Shown: piece by piece, positions 46,700-59,799 of the stretch
Position numbering within the stretch: the stretch's first letter is position 1
How the letters are laid out: the number at the start of each line of letters is the position of its first letter
Notes under the pieces: generated by a model
Databases searched by the model: none
The model's input: only the letters and a program-made list of their open reading frames with translations
What the model was told of the DNA's origin: nothing
Made by a program: the position numbers and the translations under genes
Origin: Haematobia irritans
Lineage: Eukaryota; Arthropoda; Insecta; Diptera; Muscidae
Length of the DNA stretch: 64,000 nt
Reading direction: 5' to 3'
Assembly (NCBI RefSeq): GCF_050003625.1
Contig: NC_134399.1
Coordinates: forward strand, 154,746,473 to 154,810,472

Positions 46700-48400
46700 T
46701 CCGATTAGTACAAATTTTCTATAGAAAACAAAATTGACAAAATTTTCGATAGGAATAAAATTTTGACAAAATTTTCTATTGAAATAAAATTTTGACAAAG
46801 TTTTCTATAGAAATAAAATTTTGACAAAATTTTCTATAGAAATAAAATTTTAACAAAATTTTCTATAGAAATAAAAATTTGACAAATTCTCTATAGAAGT
46901 AAAATTTTGACAAAAATTTTCAATAGAAATAAAATTTTTACAAAATTTTCTATAGAAATAAAATTTTTACAAAATTTTCTATAGAAATAAAATTTTGACA
47001 AAATTCTCTACAGAAATAAAATTTTGACAAAAATTTTCTATAGAAATAAAATTTTGACAAAATTTTCTATAGAAATAAAATTTTGACAAAATTTTCTATA
47101 GAAATAAAATTTTGACAAAATTTTCTATAGAAATAAAATTTTGACAAAATTCTCTATAGAAATAAAATTTTGACAAAAATTTTCTATGGAAATAAAATTT
47201 TTACAAAATTTTCTATACAAATAAAATTTTTACAAATTTTTCTATAGAAATGAATTTTGACAAAATTTTCAATAGAAATAAAATGTAGACAAAAATTTTC
47301 TATAGAAATAAAATTTTTACAAAATTTTCTATAGAAATAAAATTTTTACAAAATTTTCTATAGAAATAAAATTTTTACAAAATTCTCTATAGAAATAAAA
47401 TTTTTACAAAATTTTCTATAGAAATAAAATTTTGACAAAATTTTCTATAGAAATAAAATTTTGACAAAATTTTCTATAGAAATAAAATTTTGACAAAATT
47501 TTCTATAGAAATAAAATTTTGACAAAATTCTCTATAGAAATATAATTTTGACAAAATTTTCTATAGGAATAAAATTTTGACAAAATTTTCTATTGAAATA
47601 AAATTTTGACAAAGTTTTCTATAGAAATAAAATTTTGACAAAATTTTCTATAGAAGTAAAATTTTGACAAAATTTTCTATAGAAATAAAATTTTGACAAA
47701 ATTCTCTATAGAAGTAAAATTTTGACAAAAATTTTCTATAGAAATAAAATTTTTACAAAATTTTCTATAGAAATAAAATTTTTACAAAATTTTCTATAGA
47801 AATAAAATTTTGACAAAATTCTCTACAGAAATAAAATTTTCACAAAAATTTTCTATAGAAATAAAATTTTGACAAAATTTTCTATAGAAATAAAATTTTG
47901 ACAAAATTTTCTATAGAAATAAAATTTTGACAAAATTCTCTATAGAAATAAAATTTTGACAAAAATTTTCTATGGAAATAAAATTTTTACAAAATTTTCT
48001 ATACAAATAAAATTTTTACAAATTTTTCTATAGAAATGAATTTTGACAAAATTTTCAATAGAAATAAAATGTAGACAAAAATTTTCTATAGAAATAAAAT
48101 TTTTACAAAATTTTCTATAGAAATAAAATTTTTACAAAATTTTCTATAGAAATAAAATTTTTACAAAATTCTCTATAGAAATAAAATTTTTACAAAATTT
48201 TCTATAGAAATAAAATTTTGACAAAATTTTCTATAGAAATAAAATTTTGAGAAAATTTTCTATAGAAATAAAATTTTGACAAAATTCTCTATAGAAATAA
48301 AATTTTGACAAAATTTTCGATAGGAATAAAATTTTGACAAAGTTTTCTATAGAAATAAAATTTTTAAAAAATTTTCTATAGAAATAAAATTTTGCAAAAT
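46700..48400 (-). repeat. 29-bp minisatellite with 0.8-kb higher-order repeats
   Basis: Units of CTATAGAAATAAAATTTT type. Rare variants such as 'aaatgtagac' recur at 47281, 48067 and 48923, and 'ctattgaaat' at 46776 and 47590, showing duplication of blocks about 0.8 kb long. Confidence 0.95.
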
Positions 48401-48532
48401 ACACTCAAAAAAAAAGTTTACTTGGATCCAACGATTTTGATATTGATTCCAAGCTAAAGATGCGGCTTCTTTAAAATAAGGAAATTTTTTTGTGACCTAT
48501 TTGGCTTTAAATCTAGGATCTATAAAATTAAA
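48401..48532 (+). repeat. CACTCAAA-type MITE fragment
   Basis: 'cactcaaaaaaaaagttt' start and 'ttggatccaacgatttt' follow, the left part of the family at 44876. A HINE of family D is inserted after 'ctataaaattaa'. Duplicated at 49257-49388. Confidence 0.7.
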
Positions 48533-48799
48533 ACAAGTAAGTAAAGTAGAAAGTCGGGCGGGGCCGACTATATCATACCCTAAACCACCATTACAGAATT
48601 AGTAGTCATAAGCATTTGTGGGGTAACATATAGGTCTGGGAGATAAACCGCAGTTGCATATTTAAGAAAATTAAGGGGTACATGTCCATGGGTGCTTTGT
48701 GTCAATCTGACTAAAGCTCATAGTCAATGTTGCCACGGAAAATGTTCGGCTTACCCTACAAGGACAAAAAAGTTCCCTACTTTCCCATACATTCCCAAA
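48533..48799 (+). repeat. HINE D 5' fragment with start of a hAT-like insert (duplicate copy)
   Basis: Same as the left part of the element at 49389, cut at the duplication boundary. Confidence 0.7.
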
Positions 48800-49256
48800 T
48801 TTTCTATGGAAATACCCTAAATTTTCTATGGAAATAAAATTTTTACAAAATTTTCTATACAAATAAAATTTTTACAAATTTTTCTATAGAAATGAATTTT
48901 GACAAAATTTTCAATAGAAATAAAATGTAGACAAAAATTTTCTATAGAAATAAAATTTTTACAAAATTTTCTATAGAAATAAAATTTTTACAAAATTTTC
49001 TATAGAAATAAAATTTTTACAAAATTCTCTATAGAAATAAAATTTTTACAAAATTTTCTATAGAAATAAAATTTTGACAAAATTTTCTATAGAAATAAAA
49101 TTTTGAGAAAATTTTCTATAGAAATAAAATTTTGACAAAATTCTCTATAGAAATAAAATTTTGACAAAATTTTCGATAGGAATAAAATTTTGACAAAGTT
49201 TTCTATAGAAATAAAATTTTTAAAAAATTTTCTATAGAAATAAAATTTTGCAAAAT
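48800..49256 (-). repeat. 29-bp minisatellite (second copy of duplicated block)
   Basis: Matches 47944-48400 at a distance of 856 bp. Confidence 0.93.
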
Positions 49257-49584
49257 ACACTCAAAAAAAAAGTTTACTTGGATCCAACGATTTTGATATT
49301 GATTCCAAGCTAAAGATGCGGCTTCTTTAAAATAAGGAAATTTTTTTGTGACCTATTTGGCTTTAAATCTAGGATCTATAAAATTAAAACAAGTAAGTAA
49401 AGTAGAAAGTCGGGCGGGGCCGACTATATCATACCCTAAACCACCATTACAGAATTAGTAGTCATAAGCATTTGTGGGGTAACATATAGGTCTGGGAGAT
49501 AAACCGCAGTTGCATATTTAAGAAAATTAAGGGGTACATGTCCATGGGTGCTTTGTGTCAATCTGACTAAAGCTCATAGTCAAT

Positions 49585-50210
49585 GTTGCCACGGAAAATG
49601 TTCGGCTTACCCTACAAGGACAAAAAAGTTCCCTACTTTCCCATACATTCCCAAACAATTTTCCCTACTATATTTTTCGTTAAATTTAAAAAATTTTACA
49701 AAACAAAAATGGTTCTAAGTACTTTATTATCTTAAAACATGAATATGCAACGTATGTAACTTAGAATATAAATTTGTATTACCACAACGGTTGCCACAGT
49801 TGGTAGAATTCTACCCAAATTCGTAATCTTTTTTGTTAAATCTCTATAAGAATAAAATTTTGGAAAAAGTTTCTATAAACAAATTTTTGTGAAAAATTTT
49901 TCTATAGAAATAAAATTTTGACAATAAATTCTATAGAAATAAAATTTTGAGAGCAAATTCCACAGAAATAAAATTTTAAGAAAATTTTTTATAGAAATAA
50001 TATTTTGAAAAAAAATTTCTATAGAAATACAATTTTGACAAAATGTTTTATAGAAATAAAATGTTAACAAAATTTTCTACAGGAATAAAGTTTACCACAC
50101 ATTGTTAAAGATCAAGCCTTGCCGGCTTCTAATTTCCTCGTCCCTACAAGGCTGTAAATATTAGAAAAACCCTACATATAGGGAATTTCCCCTACTTCTA
50201 GCAACACTGG
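49585..50210. mobile_element. Possible hAT-like MITE in HINE D
   Basis: Left 'caatgttgccac' (about 49580) and right 'ctagcaacactg' (ending about 50210) are roughly inverted. No matching 8-bp duplication was found, so the ends are uncertain. It carries a short minisatellite block at 49845-50095. Confidence 0.4.
49845..50095 (-). repeat. Short diverged 29-bp minisatellite block
   Basis: About eight diverged units of the CTATAGAAATAAAATTTT type. Confidence 0.85.
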
Positions 50211-50849
50211 CTGTTTTGATATTGCACCTACGGAGTTAGTATGCCACTAATATTGAGCCCGTTATTAAAAAAGAGAAAATCGTTAAATTAGTGTGGGTAA
50301 TAAATACAAATTTCGATACAAATAAATTGTATCGAGCAATATTCTTATGTAAGTACGTATAAGTACGATCGACTAGTACATCAAAATTTGAAATTTGAGT
50401 AACATTGGTTAATAAATAAGAGTACTATGGCCAAATTTGGGAAAATCGAGCAATGCATATATATGGAAGCTATATCTAAATCTGAACCAATTTGCATAAT
50501 ATTTTGCGGGTATGATTCATACCACAAAAGGTTACCTTGTGCAATATTTGAGTAAGATCAGTTAAGAAATGAGGCCTGTATGGTCAAACATAAGGTTATT
50601 AGGGGCGAATTTTTCAAAATCGGGTGATACATATATGGGAGCTATATCTACATCTGAACCGATTTCGATGAAATTTTGCACATATAGTTAGTACTATAGA
50701 GGGCTGAATCTAGCCAACTTTTAGTAAGATCGGTTAATAAATAAGGGTTCTATGGCCAAATTTGGGAAAATCGGGCTATACATATATATGGGAGCAATAT
50801 CTAAATCAGAACCGATTTCGATGATTTTTTGTACATATACTTAGTGCTA

Positions 50850-51423
50850 CACAGAAAAAAATATCACCAAAATATTTCCAATTAAAAAGTTAATTGAAGT
50901 TGAATTTTTTTTTCAATTAATAAATTAATTGGTACAATTAACTTTTTAATCAAGATAGAAACATTAAGTTAATTAAGTCAATGATTGAAAATTTTAAAAT
51001 TTTTAATTAAAAAGTTAAAAGTTACAATAAACTTTTAATCATATTCGGAAGACTAAGTCAGTTAAAAAAGTGATTAACATTTTTTTAAATTTTTAATTAA
51101 ATTTTTTTTTCAAACAATCAATTGTTAATCCAAATAAAAATTCTAAGCCAATTCAAAAGGTAATTGAAAATAGTTACCTTTTTTTTAATTAATAAATTAA
51201 TTGAGTTTTACAATCAACATCAATTAAATTTTTAATTGAATCAATTAAAAAATTAATTGAAATTTGGTAATGAAATCAATTAATTTTTTAATCAAGATTT
51301 TTTTCTATGCCCAATTAAAACTGTGATTGATACTATCATTTTCGTGATTGAAGACATTTCAATTAAAAAATTAATTGGATCAATTAATTTCGTGATTGAA
51401 TCAGAAAAAAAATTTTTTGTGTG
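50850..51423. mobile_element. AATTAATT-rich MITE in HINE D array
   Basis: 574 bp from 'cacagaaaaaaatatc' to 'aaattttttgtgtg', inverted ends, with TA on both sides (50848-50849 and 51424-51425). Its length plus the 2-bp duplication exactly accounts for the disturbed 153-bp monomer spacing. The interior is dense in 'caattaa' and 'ttaattg' words on both strands. No protein. Confidence 0.8.
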
Positions 51424-52125
51424 TATAGAAGACTACATTTAGCCAAATTTGGGTAAGATCGGTTGATAAATAAGGGTTTTATGGCCAAATTTAGAAAAAT
51501 CGGGCCGTACATATATCTGGGAGCTATAGCTAAATCTTAACCGATTTCGATGATTTTTTGCACATATAGTTAGTGCAATAGAAGATTATATTTAGCCAAC
51601 TTTGAGTAAGATCGGTTGATAAATAAAGGTTTTGTGGCCAAATTTGGGAAAATCGGGCGATACATATATATGAGAGCTATATCTAAATCTGAACCGATTT
51701 GTATGAAATTTTGCAGACTTGAAGGGCGATGGAAAAGATTACCTTTTGCCAAATTTGGTGACGATCCGTTTGAAAAAAAAGCGCAACGTGACCCCATTTG
51801 TCGAAATCGGGCGATACATATATACGGGAGCTATATCTAAATTTGATCCGATTTCTTCCAAATTCAATAGCGTTCGTCCTTGTGCCCAAAAACCTCCCTG
51901 TACGAAATTTCATCAAAATCGGTTAATAATTGCGACCGGAATCCTGTGAACAACAAATACATCGACAGACGAACGGACGGGCACCAAGCGCTAGATCGAC
52001 TCAGGAGGTGATTCTGAGTCGATCGGTATATATTTTATGGGGTCTAAAATCAATATTTCTGGTAGGCACATTTTTTGGCCGATCAAACTTATTATACCCT
52101 GACCACTATGTGGTTTAGGGTATAA

Positions 52126-53909
52126 AAATGTTATGTCCCAAATATACTATGTTGTAAGACATTAACATACATGTAGTAAACTCTTTATACTAGTTTATGC
52201 ACATATTATACTTGCACTTAAAAGGAATGTACTAATAAATTGAGTCTCAAACATATATCTTTTACACCGAAAGATATGCAACACACCTATTTTCATCCTT
52301 GTGGTTTGTATACAAATCAATTCAATATTATAAAAAGCTAATGTTAGCTCTTCCATGAATTATCTGTCTAGACTGGCATTTTAATAATTTCCATATAAAA
52401 ACGATGATCTTTTAATTGTATAATTTGCCTTGTCTTGTCTTGTAATCGTTATTTCTCCGTATTCTAAAACTAATGAGTTCTCGATAAGGATTAAAACAGC
52501 TTCGTTGTTATCAAGCATAAAGACATTTGTACAATAAATGACGTTAAACAATTCATTGGTTTTTGTGTATGGCTGGTGATTTCCCCGAATTATTTAGGTA
52601 ATTAAGTGATATTTTGCCATGCGGAAACCTTCTCTGCTTACATATATCTCTACCACAATAGCAATTAAGACGAAACAGAATCAGAAGATACAAACAAAGA
52701 CCATTACAAATAATAAGTGAAAAGAGAAAAAAATGAGTTTCCATCCAACATTAATTTGTAACATGATTGAATGTAGTATGCAGAGTAATAAGGCAAATTG
52801 AAAACGTTAAATAGAATATTAAATAGCTTGTAGGTCAACGAACACACAATTGAAGCTTAAATCCATAAGGAGCCAAACCAATTTCGAGGAAAACATACTT
52901 TGAGCAACAAGCACTTAAACAGATTCAACAAAAATACTCTCTAAGAAATGAGATTAGTTCCAAACTTGTAAAATCACTAATTCCAAAGAGTATATACACA
53001 GAGAAGAGATTGGTTGCCAATCGGTTGTAATAATGAAAATTCTAATTATGGAACGAAATATCGAGTGTATCAACAAATATTCTGTTTTTACAACATTGGT
53101 TCTATTCTTAAGACTATTTGGGGGCAGTATCAAGAAAATGTTAGTTGTGATAGTAGACAAATGATTGGGTTAACCAAATGCTTCTACTATGAATCATTTT
53201 ATTGCAAATTGGTTGATACAACCTACCAAGAAAATATTTTGTAACTTTCATTCAGTACTCATCATAACTATACGAGTACGGTTGCACAAACCGAATGTTA
53301 TGGGAAATATTTTTGATTGTCATTTTTATTATTTGTCAATGAAAAAATATTTTCATTTTTGTCAAGGTAAAAAACTAAAATCTCATCCTGTATAAGTCAA
53401 ACCAAAAATTTTATATTACTGAAGATTTGATTTGGTATTAGAACGAGGAAATGATCAAGATTTGGTTATTTAAGTAATATTTTAAAGGTAAATTTACATG
53501 ATCTGAAATTTACTTTCCTCTCCAGACTGGAAAACTGAGTGAAACAACAAAATTAGGGACGTCCATTTAAAATGCACCAAATATTCTTAATGCTTCGTTA
53601 ATTAATATTTTTTCAGAAGCCTTTTTTATTAAAATTGAAGTTTGAATTCTGGTGCGCTGAACATGGTCGGTATAGGTCCTCTTTTTTATGGATAGTTCCT
53701 TGGCCGTGAGCAAAATTTTACGTTCGTATGCGTTGACGACCCGAAAACTCTATAATGTCCACAAATGGATTCTGGGTACACAATTCCACGAGTTAGTTGA
53801 AAAAATACGGACCCTGAACTGTTGAAGGTTTTAAAGCAAATTTATTGTGCGAATTAAAGGCACTTAAAGCGGTGCTGATGAAAAATGCTTCAACACGATG
53901 CCTTATCTA
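52126..53909. other. No gene seen; mostly unassigned DNA
   Basis: 52130-52260 holds 'aaatatacta'-type words like 29590-29740. The rest has no shared repeat and only frames under 80 codons. 53640-53900 reads like old coding DNA, but I could not identify a protein. Confidence 0.4.
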
Positions 53910-54140
53910 CACAGTCTCACATAAGTTTACATACCCTTGAGGTTTTTACCTTATAACTAAACATGTTTCTTGTTGTTGTTTATAATCCAGACTAAAAACA
54001 TCTTCTTGGAAATGGACAAATACTTTGTTTTTCAAATTAATTTACAAAATCTAAAGCATATATATGCATATTTTATTATATTTTAATAATTAAAGAAAAT
54101 ATAATTTCTTAAACCGTATGTAAACTTGTGTAAGACTGTG
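53910..54140. mobile_element. Tc1-like MITE
   Basis: 231 bp with ends 'cacagtctcacataag' and its inverted partner, including 'gtttacata', a phrase found in Tc1-type ends. TA flanks at 53908-53909 and 54141-54142. Terminal repeats of about 25 bp with few mismatches; no protein. Confidence 0.85.
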
Positions 54141-54924
54141 TATATAAAACCCAAGTGCAAAAGGACATGGATGGTAGGTTCGTATTTATATTTACAAACT
54201 CCACACTAATTTTTTACGTTTTCTATATGCGAAATGGACTATGGATTCAAAGTTACCAGTGATTCAATCCGCGTTGCCCCTTCATTCTACAATCAATGGT
54301 GTAAGCTGCATCTTAAACCATAGTGAATACTTAAATATTCAAAGTAATCGTTTATTTTGATTGATATTAATGTATTGTATTTATATATATAATATTTTTA
54401 TTTACTCTCTATCAAGTTAAAGAAGGGAGTAACGACCAATTCCAAATGGAGTATTAGTTACATCTCCCATAATTCGATTGGGTCGACCGAATTAGTCAGG
54501 TAACACAACTGCCAACAGATAGTTGCTACAACTGCCAAAATGAGGTTGGCAATAAATTCAGTTATCACAACCAATCTGTGTAGGAGTACATCCATTCTCG
54601 ATTACTTTTAATGTTTAGCTGCTAAAATCAGAAATAAATTGAATTGAAAATAGAACGTTTTACTTCAAGTTTTATCATAACTTGAAGAGGAAATGATGGA
54701 CATTTTGTTACTATCGGATTTGTAGTAAATTGTACAAAAGAGAGTTAACATAGGACTTGTTAAAGAAAATTAATTAAATTCTCCCAAGCAGATCAGTTCC
54801 ATCAATACGCTTTACGGTAATAAATTTAAGGATGAAGACTAGATCAGATTCTGGAAGTAGGTTTATATGGGGACCATAGCCGTAGGAAGGTCTCTGGGAG
54901 GGCCTTAGACCCCCCCAGACAAAT
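54141..54924. other. No gene seen
   Basis: AT-rich DNA. 'gaagtaggtttatatggggacc' near 54856 is a HINE-like scrap. No supported frame. Confidence 0.4.
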
Positions 54925-55443
54925 TTTAGCGTCACCAAAAATATAATGAAAATATTCTTTCTGGCAGCGAAGTGGTGCATAGTTGGCGCGGAAACGATGA
55001 TGGGATTTTCATATGACGGATGTCCACCATTTCAATAGCCGTTGCACTGAATATGCATCACTTCTTAGGATATGATCCGGATTCAGTGTTTTGGATGTGA
55101 ATTAAAAAATTTTGTGATATTTTGATATATAAAAAAATGTTAATTTTTTCTATGATTTTTAATGCATTCTAACGCTTGACCTAAAATATTAAAAAACAAG
55201 TAAGGAAAGTCTAAAGTCGGGCGGGGCCGACTATATTATACCCTGCACCACTTTGTAGATCTAAATTTTCGATACCATATCACATCCGTCAAATGTGTTG
55301 GGTGCTATATATAAAGGTTTGTCCCAAATACATACATTTAAATATCACTCGATTTGGACAGAATTTGATAGACTTTACAAAATCTATAGACTCAAAATTT
55401 AAGTTGGCTAATGCACTAGGGTGGAACACAATTTTAGTAAAAA

Positions 55444-57663
55444 ACAAGTATATACGGCCGTAAGTTCGGCCAGGCCGAAGCTTATGTACCCTCCATCATG
55501 GATTGCGTAGAAACTTCATCTAAACACTGCCATCCACAATCGAATTACTTAAGTTTCGGTAACGCTTGCCGATGGCAAGGTATCTTAAAACCTTCTAAAT
55601 TGTATGTAAGTCCATACGTGGTATATATTAAATCAAAAAAGATCGATCCAATACGTATATAATTCAGTTTGACAAAGTAGACATAAAATTTTTACAAAAT
55701 TTTCTACAGAAATAAAATTTTAACAAAATTTTCTATAGAAATAAAATTTTCTATAGAAATAAAAATGTTGACAAAATTTTCTATAGAAAGAAAATTTTGA
55801 CAAAAATTTATACAGAAATAAAATTTTAACAAAATTTTCTATAGAAATAAACTTTTGACAAAATTTTCTATAGAAATAAAATCTTGGTAGATTATTTTTG
55901 GCTCGAGTGGCAACCATGATTATGAACCGAATAAAATTTGAACAAAATTTTCTATAGAAATAAAATTTTGACAAAATTTTCTATAGAAATAAAATTTTGA
56001 CAATGATGAAAATTTTATTACGAACTGAATAAAATTTTCTCTAGAAATAAAATTTTGACAAAATTGTCTATAGAAATAAAATTTTGACAAAATTTTCTAT
56101 AGAAATAAAATTTTGGTAGATTATTTTTGGCTCTAGTGGCAACCATGATTATGAACCGATATGGACCAATTTTTGTGTGATTGGACCAATTTTGGTATGG
56201 TTGTTAGCGACCATACACTAACACCACGTGCCTAATTTGAACCGGATCGGATGAATTTTGCTCCTCCAAGAGGCTCCGGAGGACAAATCTGAAGAATGTT
56301 TTATATGGGGGCTATATATAATTATGAACCGATGTGGACCAACTTTTGCATGGTTGTTAGAGACCATATACCAACATCATGTACCAAATTTCAGCCGGAT
56401 CGGATGAAATTTGCTTCTCTTTGAGGCTCCGCAAGCCAAATGTGGGGATCGGTTTATATGGGGGCTATATATAATTATGGACCAATGTGGACCAATTTTT
56501 GCATGATTGTTATAGACCATATACCAACACCATGTACCAAATTTCAGCCGGATCGGATGAAATTTTCTTCTCTTTGAGGCTAAGCAAGCCAAATCTGGGG
56601 ATCGGTTTATATGGGCGCCATATATAATTATGGACCGATGTGGACCAATTTTTGCACGGTTGTTAGAGACCATATACCAATACCATGTACCAAATTTCAG
56701 CCGGATCGGATGCAAGTTGCTCCTCTTTGAGGCTTCGCAAGCCAAATCTGGAGATCGGTTTATATGGGGTCTATATATAATTATGGAACGATGTGGACCA
56801 ATTTTTGCATGGTTGTTAGAGACCATATACCAACACTATGTACCAAATTTCAGCCGGATCGGATGAAATATGCTTCTCTTAGAGGCTCCACAAGCCAAAT
56901 CTGGGGATCGGCTTATATGGGGGCTATATATAATTAAGGACCGATATGGACCAATTTTTGCATGGTCGTTAGAGACCATATACCAACATCATGTACCAAA
57001 TTTCAGCCGGATCGGATGAAATTTTCTTCTCTTTGAGGCTCCGCAAGCCAAATCTGGGGATCGGTTTATATGGGGGCTATATATAATTATGGACTGATGT
57101 GAACCAATTTTTGCATGGTTGTTAGAGACCATATACCAACGCTATGTACCAAATTTCAGCCGGATCGGATGAAATTTTCTTCTCTTTTAGGCTCCGCAAG
57201 CCAAATCTGGGGATCGGTTTATATGGGGGCTATATATAATTATGGACCGATGTGAACCAATTTGTGCATGGTTATTAGAGGACATATACCAACACCATAT
57301 ACCAAATTTCAGCCGGATCGGATGAAATATGCTTCTGTTAGAGGCTCCACAAGCCAAATCTGAGGGTCCCTTTATATGGGGGCTATACGTAAAAGTGGAC
57401 CGATATGGCCCATTTTCAATACCATCCGACCTACATCGATAACAACTACTTGTGCCAAGTTTCAAGTCGATAGCTTGTTTCGTTCGGAAGTTAGCGTGAT
57501 TTCAACAGACGGACGGACGGACGGACGGACATGCTTAGATCGACTCAGAATTTCACCACGACCCAGAATATATATACTTTATGGGGTCTTAGAGCAATAT
57601 TTCGATGTGTTACAAACGGAATGACAAAGTTAATATACCCCCATCCTATGATGGAGGGTATAA
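55444..57663 (+). mobile_element. HINE family A2 element inside HINE B
   Basis: 'acaagtatatacggccg' to 'gatggagggtataa', with minisatellite (55680-56130), about seven monomers and a GGAC tract (57508-57530). The empty site in the B copy at about 43415 fixes both ends to within a few bases and shows no long target duplication. Confidence 0.78.
55680..56130 (-). repeat. 29-bp minisatellite inside HINE A2
   Basis: Same orientation and interspersed 'gtggcaaccatgatt' phrases as the block in the HINE A2 at 26687. Confidence 0.92.
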
Positions 57664-58622
57664 TATGGGAAACATTTAAATCTGAAGCAATTTTAAGGAA
57701 ACTTCGCAAAAGTTTATTTATGATTTATCGCTCGATATATATGTATTAGATCTATATCTAAATCTGAACCGATTTTAATCAAATTTGGCACACATGACTA
57801 TACTACTAATTGTACTCTTAGTGCAAAATTTCAACCAAATTCGGCCAAAAATCTGGCTTCTGGGGCCATATAAGTCCATATCGGGCGAAAGATATATATG
57901 GGAGCTATATCTAAATCTGAACCGATTTCAATCAAATTTTGCACACTTGACTATACGACTAAGTGTTATATTTGTACAAAATGTCAAGCATATCGGTATA
58001 AAACTCTGGCTGCTGGGTCCATATTAGTGCATATCGGGCGAAAGATATATATGGGAGCTATATCTAAATCTGAATCGATTTCAACCAAATTTGACACGCA
58101 TAGCTACAATGCTAAATCTACTCCCTGTGCAAAATTTCAACCAAACTGGGCCTAAACTCCGGCTTTTAGGACCATATTAGTCCATATCGGGCGAAAGATA
58201 TATATGGGAGCTATATCTAAATCTGAACCGATTTCTTCCAAAATCAATAGGGTTCTATTCTGACTCAAATTAAAAACATGTGCCAAATTTGAAGGCGATT
58301 GGTCTTAAATTGCGACCAAGACTTTGATCACAAAAATGTGTTCAAAGTCAGACGGACGGACGGACGGACAGACAGGCGGACATGGTTATATCGACTCAGG
58401 GACCCACCCAAAGCATTATTGCCAAAAACACCATGTGCCTATCTCATCTCCTTCTGGGTGTTACAAACATATGCACTAACTTATAATACCCTGTTCCACA
58501 GTCTGGAGCAGGGTATAAAAACTCGTAATTCTTCTAGAATGTATTTATCATTTTTGTCGACAAAATTTATACAATTCGTACCATTTTTTAATGACTTGTA
58601 ATGATTTTTAATTCATTCTAAC

Positions 58623-59468
58623 TAGGGTTTTCTTTTTCCCGGACTTTTTCCATTCCCGGGAAAGCGTGAATTCCCGGGATATCGGTCAAAGGGATGTGGC
58701 ATACATTTAGACAGTTGCATAAATTATAAATCTCCTAAAGTTACGGTTATAAGGCGCTGTCTGGACAACTGACAATATATATAATGTTGATCTCTTACAT
58801 GAGCCATAAATCATACTAAAATACAAAATATTTTGTAATACAAAAAAATTTTACAATGGTTTCTTTCGGTATAGTTTTTTGGAAGAACACTATTAATATA
58901 GTGGGATTTTTTGAAACATTAAAAAACTGTTTGGAAATTAAAGATTTCAATATCATGTAATACCTCATTCACATTACACTTCCAAAATCCACTTTCACTA
59001 GATTTCAACTGTCATTTGCCTTATAAATAAGGAATTTAAAATCCACTTTTAATAGATTTCGCGCCTAATGTGAATGAGGTATAATTAAAGAAACTATTTT
59101 AATAAAGGTTGGAATTTTCATATTTCATAAAAACATCCTTGTAATAATTATGAAATTAATTAAAATGTCTCTTTATTTATTAAGGTTTACTCAGTCTTTT
59201 TAACGGGCTCCCATTTGTTAAAAATGGGAGTGTGGGCTAGAACCAACGACTATGTGTATGTCCCATTAGGAAACTACTACTGCTACCGTACCGTAGTCAT
59301 TCACATTACACTTCCAAAATTCATTTTACCTAAATTTCAACTGTCATGTGTCATATAAAACCCTCTATTATATATAAAATATAGTAAAGAAAATTTCCCG
59401 GGAATTTCCGCACTTCATTCCCGGGAAAGCGGGAGCGAAAAAATAGCAAATTCCCGGGAAAACCCCTA
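58623..59468. mobile_element. Non-autonomous hAT-like element (CCCGGGAA-rich)
   Basis: Ends 'tagggttttctttttccc' and its partner 'gggaaaacccct a' are inverted. The 8-bp flanks ATTCTAAC (58615-58622) and AATCTAAC (59469-59476) differ at one base. 'cccgggaa' words cluster near both ends. No transposase. A 117-bp MITE lies inside. Confidence 0.75.
58963..59079. mobile_element. 117-bp MITE, TA-flanked
   Basis: 'cctcattcacatta' start and 'taatgtgaatgagg' end are perfect inverses, with TA at 58961-58962 and 59080-59081. One-ended relatives lie at 73-160 and 59297-59370. Confidence 0.8.
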
Positions 59469-59560
59469 AATCTAACACTTGTCTGAAACGTTTGACCTCG
59501 AGTATTTTCAAAAATTATCGATTTGTCTAGAATGGATTTTTGTGCAAAATTTTATATAAA

Positions 59561-59799
59561 TTTTTATATCAAAACCTGGACCGGTATAGGCCATCTACAA
59601 ACTTAACCTGCCTACAAACAAACACCGTATCTATGCAAAATTTCAGAACGATAGCGCCATTATTGAAAGCTGTCCTGATCAAAAATATATATTTTATGTA
59701 AGGTCGCAGTTCGGTCCTCAAAATAGTGCCAGATGAGCCACTGTGATGAAACAAACTTTTCGACAAAAAGTTTAAAACTCTAATTCCCAACAGTGAGGC
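59561..59799. other. Short unassigned stretch
   Basis: Includes a HINE-like phrase ('caaaatttcagaacgat'). No gene. Confidence 0.35.

Larger units (their letters stand above)
47964..49655 (+). repeat. 856-bp tandem duplication
   Basis: Everything from the minisatellite variant near 47964 through the MITE fragment (48401) and HINE fragment (48533) to 'cattcccaaa' at 48799 is repeated 856 bp later (to 49655). The copies look identical apart from a short patch at the join (48800-48818). Confidence 0.9.
49389..52125 (+). mobile_element. HINE family D element with two insertions
   Basis: 'acaagtaagtaaagt' and 'gtcgggcggggccgac' begin it; 'taccctaaaccac' near the start is inverted to 'gtggtttagggtataa' at the end. 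Monomers anchored at 50470, 50642, 50795, 51524, 51677 and 51831. The 729-bp step between 50795 and 51524 is 153 plus a 576-bp insertion. A GGAC-like tract lies at about 51966-51980. It is inserted in a CACTCAAA-type MITE. Confidence 0.62.
55196..58518 (+). mobile_element. HINE family B element, split by HINE A2
   Basis: Left part 55196-55443 and right part 57664-58518 join to the same order as 43175-44340: 'ggaacacaattttag' on the left and 'tatgggaaacattta' on the right are adjacent there. Monomers at 57751, 57905, 58058 and 58211 (154, 153, 153). GGAC tract about 58349-58380; end 'ggagcagggtataa'. Confidence 0.72.
54925..59560. mobile_element. CCCAGC-type host repeat carrying nested insertions
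   Basis: Family words occur at 54930-55190 ('gatccggattcagtg', 'cattctaacgcttg'), 58519-58622 and 59469-59530. Between them lie the HINE B/A pair and a hAT-like MITE. The two outer ends are not clear, so the limits are approximate. Confidence 0.5.

Noticed and set aside
53640..53905. Possible old coding DNA
   Set aside because: GC content is slightly raised, but no motif is recognisable and the frames are broken.
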